Shown here one piece after another: positions 16,758 to 26,604 of a DNA stretch of 64,000 nucleotides; positions within the stretch are counted from its first letter, which is position 1; each line of letters opens with the position of its first letter. Both the position numbers and the translations under genes were made by a program. The DNA is taken from contig NKJG01000002.1 in the NCBI GenBank assembly GCA_002256395.1, forward strand, positions 124,001-188,000, written 5' to 3'. Below the pieces are notes generated by a model, which was not told the origin of the DNA, made no database searches, and worked only from the letters and a program-made list of their open reading frames with translations. This DNA comes from Bacteroidetes bacterium B1(2017) (GTDB taxonomy: Bacteria; Bacteroidota; Bacteroidia; UKL13-3).

Positions 16758-17459
16758 ATGAAGCCTATTTTTAAAGAGCTTAGATTATTTTCTGTAAAGA
16801 GTTTATGCGCTAAATTTCTTGTGAGTTTTTTGTGGCTGTTTCTAAGTAATAATCTTTCTGCACAAAAGAAATTATCGGGCGAATATGAATTACCAAATGG
16901 AAGTGTACATTTTAGTTTTAAAAATAATTTTGGCTATTCCTGTTATTATGGCTCTTGTACTACCCTCAGAATTGATTCTGGAACCTATTCATTTAATAAG
17001 GATACTTTAATTTTTAAATCGGCTATCCATCCCGACTCATTGCAACCCGTTTTTATAAGTGATCAAATACCTAATTCTAGCAATACTACTATTAATTTAG
17101 ATACCTTTTACCTAACAATTAATAACAATTTATTTGCTAAGACGCCATTTAAACTAAGACTTTATTTTGAGGATAGTTTGCTTCTATACCTAGATTCTAT
17201 GAATAGAAAGGAAGCACTTTTTTATGCCATACCAAATTTTTCAAAATCAATAGATTCTAAATTTATGGTTTTTATAAATAATCAACACAAAGAGTTTTTA
17301 CAACAAAAACTTATTGAAATTGATATTAGAAGACCTTGGGTAACCTATGAACCATTTCATTATCCAATGATGTATAGGAGAAAAAAGTTGTATTTATTTT
17401 TTGATAATTATGGCGTGCAACAGCGAATCTATTTAAAGAAGGTCGCAGGCCGCAGGTGA
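16758..17459 (+). CDS. Secreted protein of unknown function
   Basis: 233 residues. A long N-terminal region with a hydrophobic core ends NNLSAQ (about residue 36), consistent with a signal peptide with an extended n-region. The mature part is strand-rich, with a Tyr/Cys-rich stretch (GYSCYYGSC) and SGTYSFNKDTLIF. This pattern recalls small secreted Bacteroidota proteins that test whether a value departs from a baseline, but I do not recognise a family. It stands alone, divergent from the DUF2625 gene. Confidence 0.6.
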   Translation: MKPIFKELRLFSVKSLCAKFLVSFLWLFLSNNLSAQKKLSGEYELPNGSVHFSFKNNFGYSCYYGSCTTLRIDSGTYSFNKDTLIFKSAIHPDSLQPVFISDQIPNSSNTTINLDTFYLTINNNLFAKTPFKLRLYFEDSLLLYLDSMNRKEALFYAIPNFSKSIDSKFMVFINNQHKEFLQQKLIEIDIRRPWVTYEPFHYPMMYRRKKLYLFFDNYGVQQRIYLKKVAGRR

Positions 17460-17523
17460 CTTATAGTTGTATAAATATGTAAAACAAAAACTACACTTTA
17501 CACTTCATACCAAAAACCAGGTA

Positions 17524-17553
17524 ACCAGCGACCAGCGACCAGCGACCAGCGAC
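17524..17553. repeat. Four tandem copies of a 7-base unit
   Basis: The unit accagcg is repeated four times at 17524-17551, between a plus-strand gene and the fabD stop. It is a simple tandem repeat that could vary in copy number. Confidence 0.7.
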
Positions 17554-17559
17554 TTCCCC

Positions 17560-18438
17560 CTAAACCGCTGCTACATTCGCTTCCTTATGAATCTTCTTAA
17601 CCAATCCTTGCAAAACTGCACCAGGGCCACATTCAATAAAATCTGTAGCTCCATCGGTTACCATGGCTTGCACAGATTGCGTCCATTTTACTGGGGCTGT
17701 TAATTGCGAGATAAGATTTTGTTTTATTTCTGTTACGTTGCTTACCGCTTTGGCCACATAATTTTGGTACACAGGGCAAATAGGTTCGCTAAAATGTGTT
17801 GCGTTTATAGCCGCTTCTAATTCTACTCTTGCAGGCTCCATTAATGGCGAGTGAAATGCTCCACCAACTTGTAATACTAATGCACGTTTTGCACCTGCAG
17901 CTTTTAATAATTCACACGCTTGGTTTATGCCTTCAATGCTTCCTGAGATAACTAATTGCCCTGGACAATTATAATTAGCCGCCACAACAACACCCGCTGT
18001 TACTTGGCTCAAAACTTCTTCTACTTTGCTATCCTCTAAACCTAATACGGCTGCCATGGTTGAAGGCTCTATTTCGCAAGCTTTTTGCATGGCCATTGCA
18101 CGGGCGTAAACTAATCTTAATCCGTCTTCAAACGATAAGGTTTTATTTGCTACTAAAGCACTAAACTCTCCTAAACTATGCCCCGCAACCATATCTGGTT
18201 CAAAATCTGTTGCTGTTAATGCTTTAATTACTGAATGTAAAAACACGGCAGGCTGGGTTACCTTGGTTGCACGTAAATCTTCGTCGGTACCAGAAAACAT
18301 GATATCTGTAATTCTAAACCCTAATATCTCATTTGCTTTTTCAAATAGGCTTTTAGCCATTTCATTACTCTCATATAAATCTTTACCCATTCCTACAAAT
18401 TGGGCGCCCTGACCAGGAAATACGTATGCTTTGCTCAT
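17560..18438 (-). CDS. fabD: Malonyl-CoA:ACP transacylase
   Basis: 292 residues, standard FabD length. The enzyme loads malonyl groups onto acyl carrier protein for fatty-acid synthesis in the cytosol. The serine nucleophile is Ser88 in GHSLGE, the catalytic histidine is His196 in GGAFHSP, and the N-terminal FPGQGAQ loop is intact. No other fatty-acid gene is adjacent. An unusual nested palindrome lies upstream of its start (18511-18626). Confidence 0.95.
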   Translation of the reverse strand: MSKAYVFPGQGAQFVGMGKDLYESNEMAKSLFEKANEILGFRITDIMFSGTDEDLRATKVTQPAVFLHSVIKALTATDFEPDMVAGHSLGEFSALVANKTLSFEDGLRLVYARAMAMQKACEIEPSTMAAVLGLEDSKVEEVLSQVTAGVVVAANYNCPGQLVISGSIEGINQACELLKAAGAKRALVLQVGGAFHSPLMEPARVELEAAINATHFSEPICPVYQNYVAKAVSNVTEIKQNLISQLTAPVKWTQSVQAMVTDGATDFIECGPGAVLQGLVKKIHKEANVAAV

Positions 18439-18510
18439 GTTAATTTTATTTTAAAAATTTCTCAATAATACTAAAATTTGGGAAACTAACATAAGGGAAG
18501 GCGAGGAAGG

Positions 18511-18626
18511 GCATGGCGTAGCATGGACGGCCCGCAGATGGGGGCCTAAGGCATGGTAATATCTAAGGGAACAAAAAAATTACCATGCCTAAGTAAGCGC
18601 AGCGCACGCTCCATGCTATGCCATGC
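18511..18626. repeat. Nested palindromic intergenic element
   Basis: The outer arms at 18511-18526 and 18611-18626 are 16 bp with one mismatch that becomes a G-U pair in RNA. Inside them, perfect 12-bp arms sit at 18549-18560 and 18579-18590 with an 18-base loop. The sequence is built on catgg/ccatg words and is more GC-rich than its surroundings. It resembles a REP/MITE-like mobile repeat or a structured RNA between fabD and the glycan genes. Confidence 0.7.
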
Positions 18627-18643
18627 AATGCCATGCTTTCTTC

Positions 18644-19930
18644 TTATCGTCCGAATTTCGGGAACAGAATACCAAACTTCAACCATACCTCCCAAACTTG
18701 CTGGCTCAGGAACATGGCTAAGGCGTATCCAATTAAGATAATGTGTAAAACCTTAGGAAGTATTTCTTTGTGTTGAAAGGCTGTTTTAACTTTTTGCCAA
18801 TAAATAGGTAAACAAATAGATGCCGTTAAAGCATAACAAAGGGCAAAATGTTTATTGGTAAACGCATGCACATAAGCATGCTGACTCATAATAAAACTCC
18901 AGGTAATGGCTGCAAAAAACAGTGCCCAATTAATCTGGAATAAGCGTGGGTAGTTTTGTTTAAATTGCTTATAACTTAACATAAAAACCACCAACATGGC
19001 CCAACCCGGAAACACATAAAAGCGTTCCATTCTATTAAACCAATCAAAAGGAATTTCAGGAAAGTTTTTCCAGGTAAATTCTTTCTCTTTAATGTATCCA
19101 ATAGTTTCGGTACCTGTTGCTCTAAAGGTATAGGCTTTGGTCATATCATCCACCGCCAATTGCCACGAACCAAAATAATGTGCGTTTTGTAAGAGGTGTA
19201 AAGCAAAACCTAATACCACCATAGCGGCTGCACTAATGGTTTCAAAACTAAATACTTTCTTTTGGTAAATAAGGCTGAACCCAAGAGTTAATATTCCTAA
19301 ATACACAGGTTGCTCAAAACTAATATTTACCTCGGCAACCATAATTAATAGCAGGCCTATCCATATTCCTTTTTGTTGTCTGTTACTCTCGTAATAAACA
19401 TATAATCCATAGGCATAAATCCACTTTAAAAACTCTCCATACAAGTGTTGGTGTAAGTTATCGGCATAGCCTATAAAATAGTTTGCCAGCCATAAGGTAA
19501 GCGCTCCAATTGTTGCTTTCTTGGGGTCTTTCACCCATTTTAACAATACGTAATAAATAAAAAAGAAAAAGAAACAGGCCAAAAGAATTGGGATAATTCG
19601 CAATACTTGTTCGCTTTTACTTTGAAATATAACCCCATAAAAACCAGCTAAAATATTGGGTAGGGCAGGGTAGTGGGTATAAACAACTTGATGGTAGGAG
19701 GTATCTGCTGGGAAATAATCGTGAACGGGTAAATAACTTGTTTTTGAAAAGCCCGAGTCTAAAAAATAATTGGCAGAAGAAAGGGTGTTTTTGTCGCTAA
19801 AGCCATCGCCCATTAAGCCATTGCGAGCGCGTTCGTAATTAAATACCGAAATGTTTAGGGCTCTAAATCCTACAATAGTGAATACAACAATAAATATTAC
19901 CCAATGTAGTTTAGTATAGTTTTTAAGCAT
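18644..19930 (-). CDS. Polytopic membrane protein, GT-C glycosyltransferase-like
   Basis: About 428 residues with roughly ten hydrophobic spans. The first periplasmic loop, after one span, carries acidic and aromatic residues (NGLMGDGFSDKN, VHDYFPADTSYHQ), the position of the catalytic acidic residue in polyprenyl-phosphate-dependent GT-C enzymes. No recognised subfamily motif is visible, so the call is by topology. The start is set at the ATG 19930, which overlaps the upstream GT9 stop by eight bases (ATGCTTAA), giving translational coupling. The longer frame would overlap by 35 bases. Confidence 0.6.
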   Translation of the reverse strand: MLKNYTKLHWVIFIVVFTIVGFRALNISVFNYERARNGLMGDGFSDKNTLSSANYFLDSGFSKTSYLPVHDYFPADTSYHQVVYTHYPALPNILAGFYGVIFQSKSEQVLRIIPILLACFFFFFIYYVLLKWVKDPKKATIGALTLWLANYFIGYADNLHQHLYGEFLKWIYAYGLYVYYESNRQQKGIWIGLLLIMVAEVNISFEQPVYLGILTLGFSLIYQKKVFSFETISAAAMVVLGFALHLLQNAHYFGSWQLAVDDMTKAYTFRATGTETIGYIKEKEFTWKNFPEIPFDWFNRMERFYVFPGWAMLVVFMLSYKQFKQNYPRLFQINWALFFAAITWSFIMSQHAYVHAFTNKHFALCYALTASICLPIYWQKVKTAFQHKEILPKVLHIILIGYALAMFLSQQVWEVWLKFGILFPKFGR

Positions 19931-21080
19931 GGGCAATTGTTTTAAGTAGTTCGTCAATCTTTGAACTAAGCTCTAGAATACTCATGTTTTTCATACAAAT
20001 ATTATCGCCCCCACAAGGAACCACATCACTTAAATGTATACATGGCGAGCATGGCGTTTGCAAATAAATATACTGATGTTTTGTTTGATTGCTAAAGTTA
20101 AAACGTTGCATAGGGTTAATGGGCCCCCAAAAAGAAAGGGTTGGAATTCCGGCTTTTATAGCCATATGAAAAGGTGCGCTATCAATGCTAAGCATGGCCT
20201 CACAGTGTTGTTGCAAAAAGGCGTAATAGGTTTCAAATGGCATGGTGCCTGCACAATTCTTTACGCGTTGGTTTTGGTTCAAACCGCTATTAACTAGAAA
20301 TAGTTCTATACTAGCAAAATCGCTTGGAGCGCCGGTTAAGGCAAGTGTATAAGGTGTTGTTTGTAATAGGTAGGTAATGGTTTGAACCAATAACTCATCT
20401 GGTATTTTTCTTAGGTTACCTCCCAATTCACTACAGGTATTATTTATAGCAATACACTTTGTTTCAAAAGGGTTTTGGGTAGGTTCAAGGCTTAACCTAA
20501 AATGAGTAATTTCTGTAACCCCCATTGCCAGTACTAAGTTTTGGTAGTTTTGGTATACCGTAGTAAACTGGTTAAAAAATACATTATGAGTGTTGAGGTA
20601 ATTTCTAAAATGAACTTTGTTTAACTGAAACCCGAATCGGTTTCTGGCCATGGTCCATGCACTAAATAAAGTTGTTAAAACAGAATACACTTCCAAATCA
20701 ACCACCCAAACTTTCTTTAAATTTATGGCTTGATATAAAGATTTAAAGCCACTCCAAACCATGGTAAATAAGTTTGAATCGTCGTTTATCCAAATTTCAT
20801 CAAACAAGTTTAAAGGTTTTATGCCTGGTGCAATTCCTTTGCCGCATAATAAAATTAACTTGGCATGTGGGTACTTTTTCTTGAGACTATACAAACTGTC
20901 GCTAGCCATTAAAACGCTACCTAAACCCAACATTTTAATGACCAAAATATGTTCTGGAGCTTGGCGTAAACTATGGTCTCTTTTAAGAATAAGTCCTAAG
21001 CCTCTTACCAATACAAGGTTAACAGCAACAAGCAGTTTGCCAATATAGCCATCAATCCATTGTTTTAATTTGAGGTTCAT
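19923..21080 (-). CDS. Glycosyltransferase family 9 (heptosyltransferase-like)
   Basis: 385 residues with the two-lobed GT-B layout of GT9. The N-terminal lobe begins ILVIKMLGLGSVLMA, matching the (R)xxxLGDx(I/V) nucleotide-sugar pattern in a diverged form. The C-terminal lobe has the nucleotide-binding stretch SIDSAPFHMAIKAGIPTLSFWGP, quoted in part as DSAPFHMA, followed by PCSPC and CGGD typical of the family. These enzymes add heptose or related sugars to lipopolysaccharide core at the inner face of the membrane. The sugar is not predictable. It lies between two polytopic GT-C-like genes in one orientation. Confidence 0.85.
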   Translation of the reverse strand: MNLKLKQWIDGYIGKLLVAVNLVLVRGLGLILKRDHSLRQAPEHILVIKMLGLGSVLMASDSLYSLKKKYPHAKLILLCGKGIAPGIKPLNLFDEIWINDDSNLFTMVWSGFKSLYQAINLKKVWVVDLEVYSVLTTLFSAWTMARNRFGFQLNKVHFRNYLNTHNVFFNQFTTVYQNYQNLVLAMGVTEITHFRLSLEPTQNPFETKCIAINNTCSELGGNLRKIPDELLVQTITYLLQTTPYTLALTGAPSDFASIELFLVNSGLNQNQRVKNCAGTMPFETYYAFLQQHCEAMLSIDSAPFHMAIKAGIPTLSFWGPINPMQRFNFSNQTKHQYIYLQTPCSPCIHLSDVVPCGGDNICMKNMSILELSSKIDELLKTIAHA

Positions 21081-21108
21081 TTAGGTTGGCAATATACTAA
21101 ACTCAAAA

Positions 21109-21116
21109 CAAACCTA
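21109..21116 (-). promoter_or_regulatory. -7 promoter box for the GT9 gene
   Basis: The minus strand reads TAGGTTTG, an exact TAnnTTTG whose TAG is also the stop codon of the upstream gene. A TTG lies about 23 bases further upstream. The leader to the ATG at 21080 would be about 25 bases. Confidence 0.4.
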
Positions 21117-22613
21117 TTTTAAATTATTTGGGCCTGAACCAAGTTTAGTAAATTCAATCAAGGTGTCGCTCATTAGGATATATTGTTTTCCTGTATTTCT
21201 AACCTTTATGTCTGTTAACACTACTTGTTCTGAACCAATTTGTTTTAGCGAATCTGGAAGATTTTTAGAATAAAAGAACCACCTGTCAAACATTTTTAAA
21301 CTATCTAATTTATGTCTATTTCTAAAGTCCCAATCGTTATTAGAAACACCTTGAATTCTACCTGCCGTTGCTCCGCTTAAGCGGTAAACGTCCCAATATT
21401 CGCCATACGCAACGCCAGCAGGAATTAGGTTTGCTTGGTCATACATTCCTAGGGTGCTTTTATCGCTTCTGGTAATAGAAATATAATCGGTATTGCTTAA
21501 AAATAATGGGATGGCTATTGCTAAAAATAAAACACCTTGCTTAACTTGTGAAAAAGAATTTAAGTGGTAGGCAATCCACGCAAATGCGGCCACATATATG
21601 GGTATATAATATTTTACATCAAAATGTGAGCGGTAATTCCAATACACAAAAAAGAGTAGGATGGAGCTTATCAAAAGTGTTTTAAACAACACATCCGTGC
21701 CTTTCTTTTTTAAAATTAAAACTACAGAAATAGTAAAGCTAAAATAAAAAACACATTGAAAAATGGAGTGATGATTTCTCAGCAAAACAATATTTAGGAG
21801 TTGATTGCCTAAATATCCTCCTTGTTCTATAATGGTAGAAAGGGTAGTAATAAATATTCTTCCGTAGCTAGGGTCGCTATAGGCATATGCCTTGGTGTAA
21901 ACTATAAAAAGCACTCCAAGCACTAAGCTACCAATGGCATATACCCATAGCTTTAGTAGCGATTTTCTTTCTTTCAGTAGGTAGTTAAAAAAGCGGTCTG
22001 AACCTATTACCAAGGGATATAAAAACAAGAAAAACCCTAAATACACCATGGCACTTAATTCGTTGATCCAAATGCTTAAGAATGAAAATGCAATGAAACT
22101 TACGCCATAGCTATATTCTCTAGAAGTAGGATTGGTAAAGCTTTCAAGAAAGGCATTCGTAAAAAGAATAAAGAAATGAATAGATAGGCTCAAACAAAAA
22201 ATTTGAGCGGCATAAGGGTGCCCTATAAGCAATATATAGTAGTAACTTGGATGAGGAAAAAACAGAATGGCTAGAAGTACTAAATTACCCCATAAGCTTT
22301 TGATATACTTCTGTAAAATCCAAAAACTAACAAGGAGAAAGGTATAATTTAGAATTCCTAAAATCCATAAAGGATGTGCATGAAAGAGCTTATAAAAAGG
22401 CAAAGCCAGAATGGGTAAAAAGCTTCCTAATCTGTTCTGACCCCAATAATAAGCATCGGCTGGCCACTCAAAATTGTTTAGCATTAACACATGAATAGCC
22501 TGATCTGAATTGAAAAAATAGTAATTTATTGGCCCATAAAAATAAAACGAACAAATGGCCGCAAGCAAACTAATAAGATATACTAAATAGCGGCTAAGGA
22601 TTGTACTTTGCAT
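21114..22613 (-). CDS. Polytopic membrane protein, GT-C-like
   Basis: About 499 residues with ten or more hydrophobic spans and a soluble C-terminal tail of about 100 residues. The first loop after the initial span includes NYYFFNSDQAIHVLM and DAYYWGQNRLGSF. The N-S-D-Q motif in this place resembles the acidic catalytic position of GT-C transferases, which use lipid-linked sugars at the periplasmic face. No subfamily can be named. The frame extends 17 codons upstream but would then overlap the DUF4440 gene, so the ATG at 22613 is preferred. Confidence 0.6.
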   Translation of the reverse strand: MQSTILSRYLVYLISLLAAICSFYFYGPINYYFFNSDQAIHVLMLNNFEWPADAYYWGQNRLGSFLPILALPFYKLFHAHPLWILGILNYTFLLVSFWILQKYIKSLWGNLVLLAILFFPHPSYYYILLIGHPYAAQIFCLSLSIHFFILFTNAFLESFTNPTSREYSYGVSFIAFSFLSIWINELSAMVYLGFFLFLYPLVIGSDRFFNYLLKERKSLLKLWVYAIGSLVLGVLFIVYTKAYAYSDPSYGRIFITTLSTIIEQGGYLGNQLLNIVLLRNHHSIFQCVFYFSFTISVVLILKKKGTDVLFKTLLISSILLFFVYWNYRSHFDVKYYIPIYVAAFAWIAYHLNSFSQVKQGVLFLAIAIPLFLSNTDYISITRSDKSTLGMYDQANLIPAGVAYGEYWDVYRLSGATAGRIQGVSNNDWDFRNRHKLDSLKMFDRWFFYSKNLPDSLKQIGSEQVVLTDIKVRNTGKQYILMSDTLIEFTKLGSGPNNLK

Positions 22614-22641
22614 TTTAATCTTTGGAAATTGGTTACAGTAT

Positions 22642-23076
22642 CTAGCTTGTATGGTCAACCACAATAAGCCAATTACCTTTTATTTTCTTGAACCAAAGTG
22701 TAAAATATCCTTCATGAACGCCAGTACTGTTTTCAACTTTCCATGAGCCAATTACCATCGCATTATCATTTGAAACCAACTCAATAGAAGAAATAACAAA
22801 ACTCAATTTACCCATTTGGCCTTTCTCGGCATAGTTCTTTTTATAGCCATCGTAAACAGGTTGCCATCCCTTTTTCACTCCGTTTTTTGAAACAAAACGC
22901 AAGTCGGGCGAGTTCCAATAAAACAACATAAAGCTATCAAGGTTGGCATTGTTCCAAGCACATTCTTGCAGCTTCAGAACTTTCATTACCTGTGCTTCCT
23001 TGCCTTTGGGTATGTATTCTTGTGCCCAAGAAGAAAGGCAAAAGAATGAAAATAGGATACTTAGTTTTAATTTCAT
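22642..23076 (-). CDS. Exported DUF4440/SnoaL-like protein
   Basis: 144 residues with a signal peptide (ending SSWAQ). The mature part is an NTF2-like cone fold: an N-terminal helix with the core QECAWNNANLDSFMLFYW, then FVSKNGV, a strand pair and the closing GNWLIVVDHTS. This pattern is typical of DUF4440 proteins, which include diverse binders and enzymes of unknown role. It is probably periplasmic. It runs in the direction of the glycan genes but no functional link is visible. Confidence 0.82.
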   Translation of the reverse strand: MKLKLSILFSFFCLSSWAQEYIPKGKEAQVMKVLKLQECAWNNANLDSFMLFYWNSPDLRFVSKNGVKKGWQPVYDGYKKNYAEKGQMGKLSFVISSIELVSNDNAMVIGSWKVENSTGVHEGYFTLWFKKIKGNWLIVVDHTS

Positions 23077-23166
23077 GTGATTTGAAAAAAGAGGAAAAAG
23101 ATTGCTAAAAGGAAAATGGGATATTCATCTTCCTATTAGCAAATAAAGCAATATTCTAATTTAAAT

Positions 23167-26100
23167 CTAACTCGCAAATACAACAACCACATCGTCTTGC
23201 GAAATAAGTACCCCATCTTTAAGTAAAACACTTTCAATTTTACCTGCTTTTGGCGCAACTACAGTGCTTTCCATTTTCATGGCCTCAATGGTAAACAAAG
23301 CAGTGTTTTTATCTACACTATCACCTTCTTTTACCAATACCTTCGATAGTCTTCCTTGCAAAGGAGAACCTATTTCGTTGGCATTACTTACTTTTCTATT
23401 ACTTGCTTTGGTGCTGGTAAAGCTTCTATCAATAACTTCTACACTTCTTGTTTGTCCATTCAATCTAAAGAAAACTAATCGTTTACCATCCCCTTCATCA
23501 ATTACATTTAACATTCGTATAAGAATGTTTTTTCCGGGTGCTAATTCAATTAATAACTCTTCATTGTTTTTAAGTCCGTAAAAGAATGCCGTGCTTGGCA
23601 TATGCCAAAGTGGACCAAAGTTTTCTCTGTGTTTGGCGTAATCTTCAAATACTTTAGGGTAAAACAAGTAGCTCAAACAATCTAAGAAATTGTATTCGGT
23701 ACCAAACTTCTCTTGAAATTCTATAAAGCATTTATCAAAATCTATTTCGGCTAAATGCTCATTAGGCCTGCCTTCATAAGCTTTCTTTCCTTTCAATACT
23801 TTTTGAGAAAGCAATTCAGGAAATCCTCCAGGGTTCTGACCCAAATCGCCTTGAAACAATTCTATCACGCTATCAGGAAATGAAATGCTATCCCCCTTTT
23901 CAAGAATATCTTTGGCCGTATAATTATTGGCTGTCATAAACAAAGCCATATCGCCAACCACTTTTGAGGATGGAGTTACTTTAACAATATCACCAAACAA
24001 TTGGTTCACCACCACATAGTTTTGTTTAATGGTTTCAAATTGGTCTTCTAATCCTAAACTTCTAGCTTGTGGTCTAAGGTTAGAGTATTGTCCTCCTGGT
24101 ATTTCATGATCGTATACCTCAGCGGTACCTGCTTTTAATTCATGTTCAAATGGGTAATAAAATTCACGCACTGCTTCCCAATAATTACTAAAATCGTTGA
24201 GCGAGGCAAGGTTCATTTTTTGTTCCCGTTCTTGTCCATGCATCATGGCCACAATAGAGTTAAAATTTGGTTGAGAAGTTAATCCACTCATACTTGCTAA
24301 GGCAACATCTACCACATCTACACCGGCTTCAATAGCCTTTAAATAGGTGGCAGGTTGTATACTGCTAGTGTCGTGGGTATGCAAATGGATAGGGAGGTCT
24401 ACCACTTTCTTCAATTCTTTAATTAACTCGGCAGCTTGATACGGTTTAAGCAAACCTGCCATATCCTTTATACCTAAAATATGAGCTCCAGCATCTTCTA
24501 GTTGTCTTGCTAAATCGAGGTAATAATTTAAATTAAATTTATGGTTCTTTTTAGGATCCATAAAATCGCCGGTATAACAAATACACGCTTCAGCAAGTCC
24601 AGGAGTACGCTCATTAACCGCCTTAATACTTACGCGCATTCCCTCTATCCAATTTAAGGAGTCGAATATTCTAAAAATATCAATTCCATTCTTGCTACTT
24701 TCTTCAATAAATCGCTCTACTAAATTATCTGGATAGGCTTTGTATCCAACTGCATTGGAGCCTCTAATAAGCATTTGAAATAGAATATTTGGTACTGCTT
24801 CTCGTAATAATTGTAAGCGTTGCCAAGGGTTTTCATGTAAGAACCTAAGTGTTACATCAAAGGTAGCACCGCCCCACATTTCTAAAGAAAATACTTCTGG
24901 ATTATTTTTAGCAAACGATTCGGCTACCTTTAAAATATCCAAGGTTCTAACGCGGGTTGCTAATAAACTTTGGTGTGCATCTCTCCAAGTACAATCAGTG
25001 TATTGAATAGCTTTTTCTTCTTTAAGCCATTTCGTAAATCCCTCTCTACCTAGGGCAACAAGTTTATCTTTTGTTCCTACTGGATAGGGGTCATATTTCT
25101 TAAATTCGGGTACAACGGGATTTCTAAAAACTTTACTTGGGTCAACCTTTTTTACATCTTCATTTCCATTTACAGAAATATCTGCTATATACATTAAGGC
25201 CTTGGTACCTCTATCTAATTTCTTGGTAAACTTAAATAACTCGGGGTGCGAATCAATAAAGTTAACGGTAGTTTTTCCTTCCTGAAAAGTTGGGTGCTTT
25301 AGCACATTTTCTAAGAAACTAATATTTGTTTTAACACCTCTAATTCTAAATTCTTTAAGCACGCGTTGCAAGCGCTCCGATGCTTCAAATAAGTTTCTTC
25401 CTGTAGCAGTAATTTTAACTAAAAGTGAATCAAAGAAAGGGGATATTTTAACATTTGGATAGGCGCTTCCTTCGTCTAAACGAATGCCTGGTCCACCTGC
25501 ATTTCTGTAGGCAATAATAGTTCCATGGTCTGGTTTGAACCCATTGGCAGGGTCTTCGGTAGTTATGCGAACTTGAACCGCAAAACCGTCTACCTTAATA
25601 TCGTCCTGACTTTGAATATTAATTTCGGGAGAGGAGAGAGGATACCCTTCGGCAATGCGAATTTGATTTTTAACAATATCAATACCTGTAACTGCTTCGG
25701 TAACGGTATGTTCTACTTGAATACGAGGGTTTACTTCAATAAAGAATATGTTCTCGTTTTTGTCAACCAAAAACTCAACCGTACCCACATTATTATAATT
25801 TACTTCCTTACAAATTTTTAAGGCGTAGGCATGTAAAGCATGTTTTGTTTTGTCGCTAATAGAAGGAGCAGGAGCCATTTCAACAACCTTTTGAAACCTG
25901 CGCTGAACGCTACAATCGCGTTCGTGAAGGTGAATTAGATTGCCATGTCTATCGCCCATTATTTGCACCTCTATATGGCGAGGTTGGTCAATAAACTTTT
26001 CGATAAAAAGGGTATCATCACCAAAGGCAACTTTGGCTTCATTCTTTGCCTCATGAAAATTCTTTTCTAAAGAAGCTTCATCCCTAACAACCCTCATTCC

Positions 26101-26604
26101 TCTTCCTCCACCGCCCGCAGCAGCCTTAATCATAACTGGGTAGCCAATTCGAGTTACCTCTTTATGTGCAATTTCAAAGTTTACTAAATCCTCTTTGCTA
26201 TCTTCAATAATTGGAACTTGTGCTCTAATAGCTACTTTTTTAGCAAGCACTTTATCTCCCAATTGTTTCATTACTTCTGGATCGGGACCAACAAATATAA
26301 TTCCTTCCTCTCTGCAACGTTGGGCAAATACAGAGTTTTCACTTAAGAAACCATATCCTGGATGGATGGCATCTACATGATTGCTTTTGGCCACATGAAT
26401 AATTTCTTCAATATCCAAATATGGTTTAAGTGGGTCTGTTTCTTTTCCAATTTGATAACTTTCATCTGCTTTATACCGATGCAAAGAATATCTATCTTCA
26501 TAGGTATAAATGGCCACTGTTTTTATTTCTAATTCAACAGCAGCTCTAAAAACTCTAATAGCAATTTCGCCTCTATTGGCAACAAGTAATTTTTGGATAG
26601 GCAT
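23167..26604 (-). CDS. pyc: Pyruvate carboxylase
   Basis: About 1145 residues, full length for the single-chain enzyme. It carboxylates pyruvate to oxaloacetate, replenishing the TCA cycle, using ATP and bicarbonate. The biotin carboxylase domain (about 1-450) starts LLVANRGEIA and has the GGGGRGM ATP loop and FIEVNPRIQVEH. The carboxyltransferase TIM barrel (about 530-800) has TDCTWRDAHQSLLATR and HLHTHDTS. The C-terminal biotin domain carries the acceptor lysine (about Lys1110) in EAMKMES. The ATG at 26604 is chosen because the 16 residues before it are a hydrophobic extension absent from the family. Confidence 0.95.
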   Translation of the reverse strand: MPIQKLLVANRGEIAIRVFRAAVELEIKTVAIYTYEDRYSLHRYKADESYQIGKETDPLKPYLDIEEIIHVAKSNHVDAIHPGYGFLSENSVFAQRCREEGIIFVGPDPEVMKQLGDKVLAKKVAIRAQVPIIEDSKEDLVNFEIAHKEVTRIGYPVMIKAAAGGGGRGMRVVRDEASLEKNFHEAKNEAKVAFGDDTLFIEKFIDQPRHIEVQIMGDRHGNLIHLHERDCSVQRRFQKVVEMAPAPSISDKTKHALHAYALKICKEVNYNNVGTVEFLVDKNENIFFIEVNPRIQVEHTVTEAVTGIDIVKNQIRIAEGYPLSSPEINIQSQDDIKVDGFAVQVRITTEDPANGFKPDHGTIIAYRNAGGPGIRLDEGSAYPNVKISPFFDSLLVKITATGRNLFEASERLQRVLKEFRIRGVKTNISFLENVLKHPTFQEGKTTVNFIDSHPELFKFTKKLDRGTKALMYIADISVNGNEDVKKVDPSKVFRNPVVPEFKKYDPYPVGTKDKLVALGREGFTKWLKEEKAIQYTDCTWRDAHQSLLATRVRTLDILKVAESFAKNNPEVFSLEMWGGATFDVTLRFLHENPWQRLQLLREAVPNILFQMLIRGSNAVGYKAYPDNLVERFIEESSKNGIDIFRIFDSLNWIEGMRVSIKAVNERTPGLAEACICYTGDFMDPKKNHKFNLNYYLDLARQLEDAGAHILGIKDMAGLLKPYQAAELIKELKKVVDLPIHLHTHDTSSIQPATYLKAIEAGVDVVDVALASMSGLTSQPNFNSIVAMMHGQEREQKMNLASLNDFSNYWEAVREFYYPFEHELKAGTAEVYDHEIPGGQYSNLRPQARSLGLEDQFETIKQNYVVVNQLFGDIVKVTPSSKVVGDMALFMTANNYTAKDILEKGDSISFPDSVIELFQGDLGQNPGGFPELLSQKVLKGKKAYEGRPNEHLAEIDFDKCFIEFQEKFGTEYNFLDCLSYLFYPKVFEDYAKHRENFGPLWHMPSTAFFYGLKNNEELLIELAPGKNILIRMLNVIDEGDGKRLVFFRLNGQTRSVEVIDRSFTSTKASNRKVSNANEIGSPLQGRLSKVLVKEGDSVDKNTALFTIEAMKMESTVVAPKAGKIESVLLKDGVLISQDDVVVVFAS

